The notes beneath the pieces were generated by a model that had not been told where the DNA came from, did no database searches, and saw only the letters and a program-made list of their open reading frames with translations. Below, in pieces: positions 52,937-62,557 of a stretch of DNA of 64,000 nucleotides (position 1 is its first letter; each line of letters opens with the position of its first letter). Position numbers and translations under genes: made by a program. This DNA is from CAMDTE01 sp964504345 (lineage in GTDB: Bacteria > Bacteroidota > Bacteroidia > Flavobacteriales > Schleiferiaceae): assembly GCA_964504345.1 (NCBI GenBank), contig CAZDDX010000001.1, positions 496,001 through 560,000 on the forward strand. Direction: 5' to 3'.

Positions 52937-55483
52937 ATGACCGTTTCCTACGCATGGCTCCAGGAGCTGCTTCCCCACGTACATCCGTTTCCATCCCCCG
53001 CAGAGGCTGCAGCACACCTGACGGCGTCGGGTCTGGAAATCGAAACCACCGAAGCTGTTGAACGCATCCCCGGCGGGTTGCGCGGCGTGGTGGTAGGCGA
53101 AGTGCTGACCGCTGTGCAGCACCCCAACGCGGACCGACTGCGCTTGACCACGGTTGCCGTGGGTGCGGATGCTCCCTTGCACATTGTTTGCGGCGCCCCC
53201 AACGTGGCGGTGGGCCAAAAAGTAGCCGTGGCCACCGTAGGTTGCACCCTCTACCCCTCCGGTTCTACCGACCCCCTGAACATCCAAAAAGGCAAGATTC
53301 GCGGCGAGGTTTCCGAGGGCATGTTGTGCGCGGAAGACGAACTGGGCTTGGGAACTTCCCACGACGGCATTTGGGTTTTGAGCCCGGACGCCACCGTAGG
53401 CCAACCGCTGGCCGAATACTTGGGCTGGAAGACGGACTACACCTTGGAAATGGGCCTGACGCCCAACCGCACCGACGCCCTGGGGCATTTTGGCGTGGCC
53501 CGCGATTTAGCGGCCTTCCTCACCCACCGCGGTACCCCGGCCCGCGCCGAACTTCCTTCAGTTACGCCGCTGAGCGCCACTCCGGGCATTGCGCCCGTTG
53601 CCGTTCGCGTGGAGGACGAAGCAGCCTGCCCGCGCTACTACGGGCTTCTGATCGAAGGCGTCCGCGTTCAACCTTCCCCCGAAAACCTTCAAGCGCGCCT
53701 CCAAGCCGTGGGCCTAAAGCCCATCAACAACCTGGTAGACGCCACCAACTGGGTGCTCCACGAGTTGGGCCACCCCCTGCACGCCTTCGACGCCGACCGC
53801 ATCGGTGGCAACCAATTGGTGATCCGCAAGGCACATCCCGGAGAAAAATTGGTCACCCTGGACGAGAAGGAACGCACCCTGCACCCGGACGATCTGGTGA
53901 TTGCCGACGCCCACAACGCCTTGTGCTTGGCCGGCGTTTTTGGCGGATTGAATTCCGGCGTTCAACCCACTACCGAACGCATTGTGGTGGAATCCGCCTG
54001 GTTTGCCCCAAGCGCCGTGCGCAAAACGGCCAAACGCCACGCCCTGAATACCGACGCCTCCTTCCGCTACGAGCGCGGAGTGGACCCCACCTTGGGCCTT
54101 ATCGCACTGCAACGTTTCTTGGACTTGATTCGCCAAACCTGCCCGGATGTACGCCTGGCCCCCGTTGCGGAGGCTGTGGCTGCAGACGCCTCCGTATTGG
54201 CTCCCCGCACCGTGGTATTTTCTCCGGAAAAAGCGCGTAAGCTGATGGGGCACGACGTGCCCAACGAGGTTCAAGCATCCATTTTCGCCTCCCTGGACAT
54301 TCGCGTGCTGTCTCCCGTTGAGGCCGACGAATGGACGGTTGAGGTTCCCGCCTACCGCTGGGACGTCACCCGCCAAGCGGACTTGACCGAAGAATTGCTG
54401 CGCATTTACGGTTTGAACGAAATTCCGTTCCCGAACGGCATGCGCGTACACTTGGCACCCACCCCACGCCTGGGAGCAGACCGCTTGCGCCAATCGGCCT
54501 CTGCCTATCTAGTGGCCCACGGCGCTCTGGAAGCCTACAACAACTCCCTAACTCGTGTGGCCTACGCCCACCAGCATCCTGCTTTTCCGGAGGATTCCGC
54601 GGTGGAAGTGCTCAACCCGCTCAGCCAAGACCTCGGCATTTTACGCCCCACCTTGCTGTTTGGCTTGGTGGAATCCATCGCCTACAACGTCAAACGCCAA
54701 CAGCCCAACCTTTTGTTGTTTGAGTTGGGTCGGGTGTACCGAAAATTGGACCCGACTTCCGAAACACCGTGGGCAGCGTCTGCGCCCGCCATGCCGTTGC
54801 CCAAGGTTTTGAAGGGTAAGGAGGAAAATGCCCAGTCGCTCGCCGAAGGCGAGCGACTGGGACTCGCCCTGCGGGGCGAGTGGGCCGCGCCCCACTGGCA
54901 GTGGGGAGCGCGGCCGGGCGGTTTCTCCGCCCTGAAAGGCGCCGTACTGGGGCTATTGGCCCAGTTGGGATTGGAAGAACGGTATTCCGAAGAACCCCTA
55001 CCGGAAGCGGGAGCCCCCGGACTGGTGGACGAAGGGATTGCCTTGTTCCTGGACCGCACCCCCTTGGGGGTTCTAGGCTTGGCTGCCACCGCTCTTTTGC
55101 GCGAAACCGACGCGGAAGGCCCCGTTTGGGTGGCGGAATTGGACTGGGGAATGCTGGCCAAAAAAGCAGCTGGGGTCCAGAAGAAATACGTAGAACCGCC
55201 CAAATTCCCCGCCTCCGAGCGCGATTTGGCGCTGTTGGTTGCCAACGACGTTCCCTACCGAACTTTGGTTGCGGCGTGCCGTTCCACCAAGGAGAAGACC
55301 CTCACCAACGTCCAGTTGTTTGACGTCTACACCGGCAAAAACCTGCCGGAAGGACACACATCCTACGGCTTGCGCCTGACCTTCCAGGACCGCAACGCCA
55401 CCTTGAAAGACGGTGCTGTGGACCACGCCGTTCAGCGCATGGTGGAAAAACTAGAAGCAGCGGGCGCGCAACTGCGCGGTTAA
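52937..55483 (+). CDS. pheT: Phenylalanine--tRNA ligase subunit beta
   Basis: Beta chain of the (alpha-beta)2 enzyme charging tRNA-Phe. The 848-aa protein shows the N-terminal tRNA-binding OB domain (VVGEVLTAVQHPNADRLRLTTVAVG), the editing B3/B4 domain (INNLVDATNWVLHELGHPLHAFDADRIGG), the B5 domain, the catalytic-like core (NPLSQDLGILRPTLLFGLVESIAYN) and the C-terminal FDX anticodon-binding domain (PPKFPASERDLALLV...FQDRNATL). It is slightly longer than the usual ~800 aa. The region 54831-54915 encodes conserved protein sequence but folds into three adjacent GC-rich hairpins. pheS is not adjacent. A strong terminator follows. Confidence 0.97.
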   Translation: MTVSYAWLQELLPHVHPFPSPAEAAAHLTASGLEIETTEAVERIPGGLRGVVVGEVLTAVQHPNADRLRLTTVAVGADAPLHIVCGAPNVAVGQKVAVATVGCTLYPSGSTDPLNIQKGKIRGEVSEGMLCAEDELGLGTSHDGIWVLSPDATVGQPLAEYLGWKTDYTLEMGLTPNRTDALGHFGVARDLAAFLTHRGTPARAELPSVTPLSATPGIAPVAVRVEDEAACPRYYGLLIEGVRVQPSPENLQARLQAVGLKPINNLVDATNWVLHELGHPLHAFDADRIGGNQLVIRKAHPGEKLVTLDEKERTLHPDDLVIADAHNALCLAGVFGGLNSGVQPTTERIVVESAWFAPSAVRKTAKRHALNTDASFRYERGVDPTLGLIALQRFLDLIRQTCPDVRLAPVAEAVAADASVLAPRTVVFSPEKARKLMGHDVPNEVQASIFASLDIRVLSPVEADEWTVEVPAYRWDVTRQADLTEELLRIYGLNEIPFPNGMRVHLAPTPRLGADRLRQSASAYLVAHGALEAYNNSLTRVAYAHQHPAFPEDSAVEVLNPLSQDLGILRPTLLFGLVESIAYNVKRQQPNLLLFELGRVYRKLDPTSETPWAASAPAMPLPKVLKGKEENAQSLAEGERLGLALRGEWAAPHWQWGARPGGFSALKGAVLGLLAQLGLEERYSEEPLPEAGAPGLVDEGIALFLDRTPLGVLGLAATALLRETDAEGPVWVAELDWGMLAKKAAGVQKKYVEPPKFPASERDLALLVANDVPYRTLVAACRSTKEKTLTNVQLFDVYTGKNLPEGHTSYGLRLTFQDRNATLKDGAVDHAVQRMVEKLEAAGAQLRG
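54831..54915. repeat. Three tandem perfect or near-perfect palindromes inside pheT
   Basis: Stem 1: 54831-54844 with 54848-54861, 14 bp, loop GAA. Stem 2: 54862-54869 with 54874-54881, 8 bp, loop TGCG. Stem 3: 54883-54896 with 54900-54915, 14 bp with a two-base bulge. They are contiguous and lie in a part of PheT whose protein sequence (EGERLGLALRG) is conserved, so this is not simply an inserted non-coding element. Confidence 0.7.
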
Positions 55484-55513
55484 GCCTCGGGGGTACCGAG
55501 CTTGTATTGCGGC

Positions 55514-55552
55514 AAAAAAAAGGGCGGACTCCTGCGAGTCCGCCCTTTTTGT
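55514..55552. terminator. Bidirectional terminator between pheT and purL
   Basis: 15-bp stem (55517-55531 with 55536-55550) around CTGC, flanked by A and T runs, between convergent genes. Confidence 0.93.
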
Positions 55553-55577
55553 TTTGGTGAAGCTAAGATCTAAGGCC

Positions 55578-57815
55578 TCACGCGGCGCCCAAAGCGCGGT
55601 GCAGGGCGTTGTCGTACCGGTCTTTGTATTCCGCTACGTGTCCCCATTCCTCGTCGTCGATCCGGATGGAACCCTTGGTCACGTGGCCCAAAAGATCAAA
55701 TTCCACTCCGTTGAGCATCATGAGGTCAATAAAAGCTTCTTCTTGCTCCGGAGCCACGGTCACCACCACACGGGACTGAGACTCGCCAAACAAGAAGGCG
55801 TCCGTGCGAATCTCCGCATCCGTGGTGATGTCAAAACCCAGATTGCCGGCCATGGAAGACTCCATCAACGCCACAAACAGACCGCCTTCGCTGACGTCGT
55901 GGGCGGATTGAAGCACGCCTTGACGGATCAACATTTTCACCTGCTCCTGCAACGCATACTCCTCCTCCAAGCTGAAGGACGGCGCCGGAGATTCGGTGAT
56001 GCCGTGGTGGTACACCAAGTACTGACTGGACGAAATGTCTTCCCGCGACGTACCCAATTGGTAAATTAAGTCGCCCTTTTTCTTGAAATTCAAGGTCGTA
56101 ACGTGGCTCTTGTCTTCCACCAAACCAATCATGGCGATGGTGGGGGTGGGGAAAACCGGCTCAGCCTTGTCGCCCATAACCGTTTGGTTGTAGAAGGACA
56201 CGTTTCCGCCCGTAACCGGAGTTTTGAACTGTTCGCACGCGCGGCTCATGCCTTTGATGGCGCCCACAAACTGCCAGTACACTTCCGGATTGTAGGGATT
56301 TCCAAAGTTCAAGCAGTTGGTGATGGCGCTGGGCACCCCGCCGGAGCACACAATGTTCCGCGCGTTCTCCGCCACTGCAATCATGGCGCCTACTTCCGGA
56401 TCTGCGTGCACGTAGCGGCTGTTGCAGTCCACGGTCATGGCCAAGGCCCGCTCGGTTCCTTTTACTTTGACGATGGCGGCATCGGACGGACCGTTGGTGC
56501 TCATGTTCACCGTGCCCACCATGGAGTCGTACTGCTCGTACACCCAGCGCTTGCTGGCGATGTTGGGCAACGCAATGATCTGCTGCGCCACGGCATGCAG
56601 GTCTTGAGGGACCGCAACGTTTTGAATGTCAAATTCTTGGTAGGCCTTGTAGTAGGCCGGCTCGCGGAATTCGCGGTAGTACACCGGGGCTCCACCGCCC
56701 AGCACCAAAGACTCTGCCGGCAAATCGCCCACCAGGTCTCCGTGCCAGAAATAACGCACGGCCGGGCCTTCAGTGACCACGCCAATTTCAGCGCAATGGA
56801 TGTCCCACTTGGCAAAAATGGCTTCTACTTCCGTTTCGCGGCCTTTTTTCACCACCACCAGCATGCGCTCCTGGCTCTCGGACAACAGGATTTCCCACGG
56901 GGTCATGCCGTCTTGGCGCGTGGGAACGCGGTCCAAATGGATGTCCATGCCAACCCCGCCGCCGGCACTCATTTCCGACGTCGAACACGTAATGCCCGCA
57001 GCGCCCATGTCTTGCATGCCCGCTACCGCTCCCGTTTGGGCCAGTTCCAACGTGGCTTCCAGCAGGAGCTTTTCTTGGAACGGGTCGCCTACTTGAACCG
57101 ACGGAATGTCGTTGGCGGAGTCTTCTGTTAAGTCTTTAGAGGCAAAAGCTGCACCGTGGATGCCGTCGCGGCCGGTGCTGGAGCCCACAATGTAGACGGA
57201 ATTGCCCACGCCTTGTGCCTTGGCAGAAAGCTGCTCGCCCACCTTCACAATGCCCGCAGAAAAGGCATTGACCAGGGGGTTCTGCAGGTAGCAATCGTCG
57301 AAATAAACTTCGCCGCCCACGGTGGGAATGCCAAATGAATTTCCGTAGTTACCGATGCCCTTCACCACGCCTTTCAGGAGCCACTGCGTGCGCTCGTCCT
57401 CAATGCGCCCAAACCGGAGCGAATTCAGCTGCGCAATGGGGCGCGCGCCCATGGTGAAAATATCGCGGTTGATTCCGCCCACGCCGGTGGCCGCACCCTG
57501 GTACGGTTCTACCGCAGACGGGTGGTTGTGGGATTCAATTTTGAACGCACACGCCAAGCCGTCGCCAATGTCCACCAAACCCGCGTTTTCTTCGCCGGCC
57601 TTGGCCAACAAGTGCGGACCTTCCTTGGGGAGTGTTTTGAGCCAAACAATGCTGTTTTTGTAGGAACAATGCTCGGACCACATCACGGAGTACACGCTCA
57701 ACTCGGTAAAATTGGGCGTACGTCCCAGAACCTCGCAGATCTTGGCATACTCTTCCGGCAACAGACCGAGTTCTTTCGCGTTTTCAACCGTTGTGGGGGC
57801 AAAGGAGTCCAGCAT
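55578..57815 (-). CDS. purL: Phosphoribosylformylglycinamidine synthase subunit PurL
   Basis: Catalyses the ATP-dependent conversion of FGAR to FGAM in purine synthesis, with PurQ and PurS supplied by separate genes. The 745-aa length is that of the small (PurL) type, not the 1300-aa fused enzyme. Visible are SEHCSYKNSI, the nucleotide-binding ESHNHPSAVEPYQGAATGVGGINRDIFTMGA, GGEVYFDD, and the C-terminal AIR-synthase-like halves with DVSEGGLFVALMESS. ATG at 57815 lies 23 nt after a perfect -7 element. purQ and purS are not nearby. Confidence 0.97.
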   Translation of the reverse strand: MLDSFAPTTVENAKELGLLPEEYAKICEVLGRTPNFTELSVYSVMWSEHCSYKNSIVWLKTLPKEGPHLLAKAGEENAGLVDIGDGLACAFKIESHNHPSAVEPYQGAATGVGGINRDIFTMGARPIAQLNSLRFGRIEDERTQWLLKGVVKGIGNYGNSFGIPTVGGEVYFDDCYLQNPLVNAFSAGIVKVGEQLSAKAQGVGNSVYIVGSSTGRDGIHGAAFASKDLTEDSANDIPSVQVGDPFQEKLLLEATLELAQTGAVAGMQDMGAAGITCSTSEMSAGGGVGMDIHLDRVPTRQDGMTPWEILLSESQERMLVVVKKGRETEVEAIFAKWDIHCAEIGVVTEGPAVRYFWHGDLVGDLPAESLVLGGGAPVYYREFREPAYYKAYQEFDIQNVAVPQDLHAVAQQIIALPNIASKRWVYEQYDSMVGTVNMSTNGPSDAAIVKVKGTERALAMTVDCNSRYVHADPEVGAMIAVAENARNIVCSGGVPSAITNCLNFGNPYNPEVYWQFVGAIKGMSRACEQFKTPVTGGNVSFYNQTVMGDKAEPVFPTPTIAMIGLVEDKSHVTTLNFKKKGDLIYQLGTSREDISSSQYLVYHHGITESPAPSFSLEEEYALQEQVKMLIRQGVLQSAHDVSEGGLFVALMESSMAGNLGFDITTDAEIRTDAFLFGESQSRVVVTVAPEQEEAFIDLMMLNGVEFDLLGHVTKGSIRIDDEEWGHVAEYKDRYDNALHRALGAA

Positions 57816-57838
57816 GGGGTGTCTTTTTCAATAAGGTG

Positions 57839-57846
57839 CAAAGGTA
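57839..57846 (-). promoter_or_regulatory. -7 element TACCTTTG of purL
   Basis: Perfect match on the minus strand, 23 nt before the purL ATG, in the divergent gap with the amidohydrolase gene. Confidence 0.65.
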
Positions 57847-57910
57847 ACACTTGGCTGTGGGTCGCTTATCTTCACGGGGTTGTTTTTCATCCACTTTTAT
57901 CAACACCAAC

Positions 57911-59608
57911 GTGTTCCAAACCTCCTTCTCTGCTGCAGCAACTCGTCGGTTATTCGGTACCCTAGCGGGTATGTTCGGGGTGCTTTGCGGCACGTCCACG
58001 GAATCCGCCGGGGAAACGCCTAGGGCCGCACCCTTCTCGTTCACCGCACCGGCGGTTGCCCCCACCCCGCAACCGGACTCCCTGCTCCTGGGACCTGTAG
58101 TGATCCACCACTCGAACGGCAGGACGGAGGAAAACCAAGGAATTGCGGTTATGAACGGCCGCATCCAAACCGTCGGTTCGTGGGAAGACCTGCAGCGCCG
58201 CCATGCTCGTTGGCCCCAAATTCCGGCTCCCGCTACGCACGTTTATCCGGGATGGATCGACGCCCACACGCACTTCCTGGCGTGGGGCTTGGGCGCCACC
58301 ACTTTGGACCTCACCGGCACCCAAAACTGGGACGAATGCCTCCAACGTTTGGACGCGTTTACCGCCAAACATCCGCAGCAGACCTTAGTATTCGGACGCG
58401 GCTGGGACCAAAACGATTGGCCTACACCCGCCCTGCCCCCAAAGAAATCCTGGGAACATCGCTACCCCAACCGCACCGTGGTGTTGACCCGCGTGGACGG
58501 CCACGCCGCCCTGGCCGTGGGATCGTTGATTGATCCGCTCTACCGCAAAAACGCCACGCAACCCTATGCCGTTCCCGGCGGAACCGTCGACCCCACCACC
58601 GGACTTTTTTTGGACCGCGCCACAGAATTGCTTCCCGTGTTCAGCCCCACCCGGTCAGACAAAATTGCCGCCTTACAACGGGCAGAACAAGATGCCTACG
58701 CCCTGGGCATCACCTCCGTCCACGAAGCGGGCTTGCCCACGGAAGACCTTTTGTTGTTGGACAGCCTGCACCGAGCCGGCAGCCTCCAAATGCCCATCTA
58801 CGGCATGGTGTCCGACCGTCCCGCAGACCGGCGCTACTGGCGCCACCGCGCCGCGCTCAAAACCGATCGACTCTCCGTGCGGAGTTTCAAATTTTACGCC
58901 GACGGTGCCCTGGGTTCGCGCGGCGCGCTGCTCCGAACCCCCTACGCAGACGCCCCCCACACCCACGGCCTACAGCTCTACCCCCTGCGCCACTTTGAAC
59001 GCGGAGCGCGCGAAATGCTGCGTAAAGGATGGCAAATGAACACCCACGCCATTGGGGACTCCGCCAACGGAATGTTGCTGAGCTTGTACGGTCGGGTGCT
59101 GGAAGACGCCACCCAATCGAACCACCGCTGGCGCATTGAACACGCGCAACTTTTGAGCGATCCGGATGTGGCTGCCCTGGGGAGACTGCGCGTTCTGCCC
59201 TCCGTTCAACCCTGCCACGCCACCTCAGACTTACCTTGGGCAGGCGAACGCTTGGGACCCGACCGCCTGGCCGCACTGGGGTACCGGTACGCCGCACTCG
59301 CCGCCGCCAGTCCTGTCCTTCCCATGGGTACCGATGTTCCCGTGGAGCCCTTGGACCCGCGCCGCACCTGGGAAGCCGGGCGCAACGCCGGCCTCACGGA
59401 CGCGCAAATCCTCAAAGGGATGACGCACGACGCCGCCTACGCCGGATTTGAAGAAAACGAACGCGGCAGCATTGCCCCGGGTTACTGGGCCAGTTTTACC
59501 TTTTTCCACCAGCCCGTGGAAGAGCAATCCACGGAACAATTGCTGCAAATTCCCGTTCAATCCACTTGGGTACACGGCGTACAAGTGTATCTTAGACACG
59601 TTGAATAA
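57911..59608 (+). CDS. Amidohydrolase family protein (YtcJ-like)
   Basis: Metal-dependent hydrolase of about 565 aa in the amidohydrolase superfamily, nearest to YtcJ-type enzymes. Metal and active-site motifs are PGWIDAHTHF (His-x-His), DGHAALAVG, THAIGDSANG, IEHAQLL and GTDVPVEPLDP with the catalytic Asp. The N-terminus has a hydrophobic stretch ending GVLCG, so export (possibly as a lipoprotein) is likely. Start choice is uncertain: the frame is open from TTG 57851, but GTG 57911 is preferred to keep clear of the purL promoter; ATG 57971 is also possible. Substrate unknown. acyl-CoA ligase follows after 49 bp. Confidence 0.85.
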   Translation: MFQTSFSAAATRRLFGTLAGMFGVLCGTSTESAGETPRAAPFSFTAPAVAPTPQPDSLLLGPVVIHHSNGRTEENQGIAVMNGRIQTVGSWEDLQRRHARWPQIPAPATHVYPGWIDAHTHFLAWGLGATTLDLTGTQNWDECLQRLDAFTAKHPQQTLVFGRGWDQNDWPTPALPPKKSWEHRYPNRTVVLTRVDGHAALAVGSLIDPLYRKNATQPYAVPGGTVDPTTGLFLDRATELLPVFSPTRSDKIAALQRAEQDAYALGITSVHEAGLPTEDLLLLDSLHRAGSLQMPIYGMVSDRPADRRYWRHRAALKTDRLSVRSFKFYADGALGSRGALLRTPYADAPHTHGLQLYPLRHFERGAREMLRKGWQMNTHAIGDSANGMLLSLYGRVLEDATQSNHRWRIEHAQLLSDPDVAALGRLRVLPSVQPCHATSDLPWAGERLGPDRLAALGYRYAALAAASPVLPMGTDVPVEPLDPRRTWEAGRNAGLTDAQILKGMTHDAAYAGFEENERGSIAPGYWASFTFFHQPVEEQSTEQLLQIPVQSTWVHGVQVYLRHVE

Positions 59609-59657
59609 CGCCCGCTGCCCCCTGCGAGCTTTCACTAATTAACCTTCGTTCTGCGCC

Positions 59658-61430
59658 ATGAGCCAACCCACTCGTCTCTTTGATTTTGCTTACTATGCCC
59701 TGACGCACCATCCGCGTCCGGACGCCCTCAATACCAAGAAAAACGGATCGTGGCACGCCCTCTCCACAGCTGAATTCGTCCGCCAATCGCGCAGCTTTTC
59801 CAAAGGCCTGATGGCGTTGGGCTTGGAGGCCGGCGAACGCGTTGCCGTGATTTCCACCACCAACCGCTCCGAGTGGAACCTCTGCGACCAAGCCATTTTG
59901 CAGGCCGGCGGCATCGACGTCCCCATGTACCCCAGCATTAGCGCGCAGGAATCGGCCTTCATTTTGAACGACTCCGGCTCTGTTTACTGCTTTGTTTCCG
60001 ACGCCGCACTGGTGGAGAAAATCCAAAGCATCGCCCACGAAGTCCCCTCCCTGCGCGGCATCTACTGTTTTGAACCGGTTTCCGGCGTTCAAACCGTGGC
60101 CGACGTCATCGCTTTGGGCGAACAAGCGGCATCGGACGTAGATGACTTGCTGCAGGCCCGTATGGACGCGGTTAAAGAATTGGACCTGGCCACCCTGATT
60201 TACACCAGCGGCACCACCGGCACACCCAAAGGCGTGATGCTGTCGCACCGCAACATCGCCAGCAACACCATTGCCTCGCGCGAGCGTCTTCCGGTAGGCC
60301 CGGACGCCACATCCGTTTCCTTCCTCCCCCTCTGCCACAGCTACGAGCGCATGCTCGTTTACCTTTACCTCTATACGGGAGTGGGCGTTTACTATGCCGA
60401 GAACATGGAGACCATCGGCGACAACATTCGGGAAGTAAAGCCGGACGTCTTCACGGCGGTACCCCGTTTGCTGGAAAAGGTATACGACCGCATCATGGAC
60501 AAGGGCAAAGCCCTCACCGGAGCCAAACGCGCACTCTTTTTCTGGGCGGTAGAATTGGCGGAGGAATTTGATTTGTACGGCAAAAGCCCCTGGTACAAGG
60601 CCCGCCTGGCCGTGGCCCGCAAATTGATTTTCAGCAAATGGCAAGAGGCCTTGGGCGGAAACGTCAAGACCATCGCCAGCGGCTCCGCCGCCCTCAACCC
60701 GCGTTTGGCCCGTATTTTTGCGGCGGCGGGACTGAGCATCCAAGAGGGCTACGGCCTCACGGAAACCTCCCCCGTCATCTCCGTAAACCTACCGGTCAAC
60801 GGCGGCATGAAACTGGGAACCGTCGGACCCGTCATCTCCGGCGTGGAGGTGAAATTGGCCGACGACGGCGAAATTTGGGCGAAAGGACCCAACTTGATGA
60901 TGGGCTACTACAACCGCCCGGACCTCACCGCGGAAGTCATGACGCCCGACGGCTGGTTCAAAACCGGCGACATTGGCGTCATCGATGCCGACGGTCATTT
61001 GCGCATCACGGACCGCAAAAAAGAGATTTTCAAAACGTCCGGCGGCAAGTATATAGCACCGCAACACATGGAAAATGTGTTCAAAGAGTCTCCCTTCATT
61101 GAGCAGTGCATGGTGGCGGGCGAAAATCAAAAGCACCCCGTTTTGTTGGTGCAGCCAGACTTTGCCTTCCTTCGCTCCTACTGCGACCGCAAGGGACTAC
61201 CATTTGGTTCGCCTTCGGAAGTTGTTCAACTGCCCAAGGTGGTGGCGCGCATCCAAAAGGACGTGGACCGCATCAACGCCCAATTTGGTCAATGGGAGCA
61301 GGTTAAGAAAATCTACTTGTGCCCCGAGCAGTGGACCATTGCGGACGGTCAATTGACCCCCACCCTCAAACTCAAGCGCAAGGCCATCCTGACGCGCTAC
61401 GAAGCAGCTTACTCCGGATTGTACGCCTGA
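59658..61430 (+). CDS. Long-chain fatty acid--CoA ligase (AMP-dependent)
   Basis: Adenylate-forming enzyme of 590 aa activating fatty acids to acyl-CoA, similar to FadD15-type ligases. The AMP-binding motif is LIYTSGTTGTPKGVMLSHRN, followed by EGYGLTETSPVIS, the GWFKTGDIG segment with its catalytic Asp, and DRKKEIFKTSGGKYIAPQ with the hinge and C-terminal Lys region. ATG at 59658 is well placed. Its last 22 bp overlap the 3' end of the convergent pseudouridine synthase gene. Confidence 0.94.
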   Translation: MSQPTRLFDFAYYALTHHPRPDALNTKKNGSWHALSTAEFVRQSRSFSKGLMALGLEAGERVAVISTTNRSEWNLCDQAILQAGGIDVPMYPSISAQESAFILNDSGSVYCFVSDAALVEKIQSIAHEVPSLRGIYCFEPVSGVQTVADVIALGEQAASDVDDLLQARMDAVKELDLATLIYTSGTTGTPKGVMLSHRNIASNTIASRERLPVGPDATSVSFLPLCHSYERMLVYLYLYTGVGVYYAENMETIGDNIREVKPDVFTAVPRLLEKVYDRIMDKGKALTGAKRALFFWAVELAEEFDLYGKSPWYKARLAVARKLIFSKWQEALGGNVKTIASGSAALNPRLARIFAAAGLSIQEGYGLTETSPVISVNLPVNGGMKLGTVGPVISGVEVKLADDGEIWAKGPNLMMGYYNRPDLTAEVMTPDGWFKTGDIGVIDADGHLRITDRKKEIFKTSGGKYIAPQHMENVFKESPFIEQCMVAGENQKHPVLLVQPDFAFLRSYCDRKGLPFGSPSEVVQLPKVVARIQKDVDRINAQFGQWEQVKKIYLCPEQWTIADGQLTPTLKLKRKAILTRYEAAYSGLYA

Positions 61431-62557
61431 GTCTTTCGGAATTTATCCAAGAGCGCTTGCAGATCCTCCGGCAACGGGCTGGAGAACTGCAGGCGCTCTC
61501 CCGTTTTGGGGTGATCCAAAGCCAACGTACGGGCGTGCAGCGCATGCCGCGGACAAACCCCAAAGGCGTTGTGCACAAAAGCCTTGAAGTTGGGCGGTGA
61601 ATAGGGAACCGCGCGCAATTCGTCGCCACCGTACTCGGTATCGTTGAACAGGGGATGGCCAATGTATTGGAAATGCACCCGAATTTGGTGCGTACGGCCG
61701 GTTTCCAACTTGCATTCCACCACGGTGGCAAAACCAAAGCGTTCCAACACCTTGTAGTGCGTCACGGCGTGCTTGCCGCGGGTGCCGTCTGGGACCACCT
61801 GGCGAACCTTTCGGTCGCGCAGGCTGCGGTCGATGTTGCCGGTGATGGTGCCTTCGTCCTCAGCTAAATTACCCCAAACAATGGCCGTGTACCGACGGTC
61901 CGTGGTGCGGTCAAAAAACTGCTTCGCCAAATGGGTCATGGCGTAATCGTTCACGGCCACCACCAGCAACCCGCTGGTGTTTTTGTCGATTCGATGCACG
62001 AGTCCCGGGCGATCGCGGTCCGAAGTAAAGGGAAGTTCCTGAAAAAGGTGCATCAATCCATTCACCAACGTGCCTGAATAGTGCCCGTAGGCGGGATGCA
62101 CCACCATCCCTGCCGGCTTGTTGATGACCACAAAATCCGCATCTTGGTACACTACCTCCAAATTCAAATCCTCTGGGAGCAGCTCAATTTCGCGCGGCGG
62201 ACGGGTCAGTACCACGGTCACTGTTTGGCCGGGCAAGACTCGGTGATTGCTTTTGACGGGCTTGCCGTCCACTCGAATAGCTCCGGCCTCAGCGGCTTGC
62301 TGAATTTTGTTGCGCGAAACGCCGTTCAAAAAATTGAATAAAAACTTATCTACCCGCAGCGGGCGCTGGCCGGCATCCGCCGTAAAACGAAAGTGTTCAA
62401 AAAGTTCTTCTTCCTCCTCACCCTCTGCGGAAGCATCATCTGCTGCTCCTTGCGGGTCGATGGATTCAACCGATTGGCCTGAAGAAGCGGTGTTTGGAAA
62501 TGTAGAAGGATCAACGGACTCGTGGTCGTTGGAAAACAACTCAGGGGTTGGGGTCAT
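61409..62557 (-). CDS. RluA-family pseudouridine synthase
   Basis: Isomerises uridine to pseudouridine in 23S rRNA (RluD-like target probable, not proven). The 382-aa protein starts with an acidic, probably disordered ~60-residue extension rich in Glu, then an S4 RNA-binding domain (RVDKFLFNFLNGVSRNKIQQ), and the catalytic domain with HRIDKNTSGLLVVA (catalytic Asp), GRTHQIRVH and a C-terminal PLPEDLQALLDKF segment. ATG at 62557 overlaps the stop of the upstream gene (ATGA); a longer frame runs back into that gene and is not used. Confidence 0.94.
   Translation of the reverse strand: MTPTPELFSNDHESVDPSTFPNTASSGQSVESIDPQGAADDASAEGEEEEELFEHFRFTADAGQRPLRVDKFLFNFLNGVSRNKIQQAAEAGAIRVDGKPVKSNHRVLPGQTVTVVLTRPPREIELLPEDLNLEVVYQDADFVVINKPAGMVVHPAYGHYSGTLVNGLMHLFQELPFTSDRDRPGLVHRIDKNTSGLLVVAVNDYAMTHLAKQFFDRTTDRRYTAIVWGNLAEDEGTITGNIDRSLRDRKVRQVVPDGTRGKHAVTHYKVLERFGFATVVECKLETGRTHQIRVHFQYIGHPLFNDTEYGGDELRAVPYSPPNFKAFVHNAFGVCPRHALHARTLALDHPKTGERLQFSSPLPEDLQALLDKFRKTQAYNPE

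Noticed and set aside
54831..54915. pheT hairpins as an inserted mobile palindromic element
   Set aside because: The encoded residues align with normal PheT sequence (EGERLGLALRG before the LKG segment), so a simple insertion is unlikely; the structure is reported instead as an unexplained feature.
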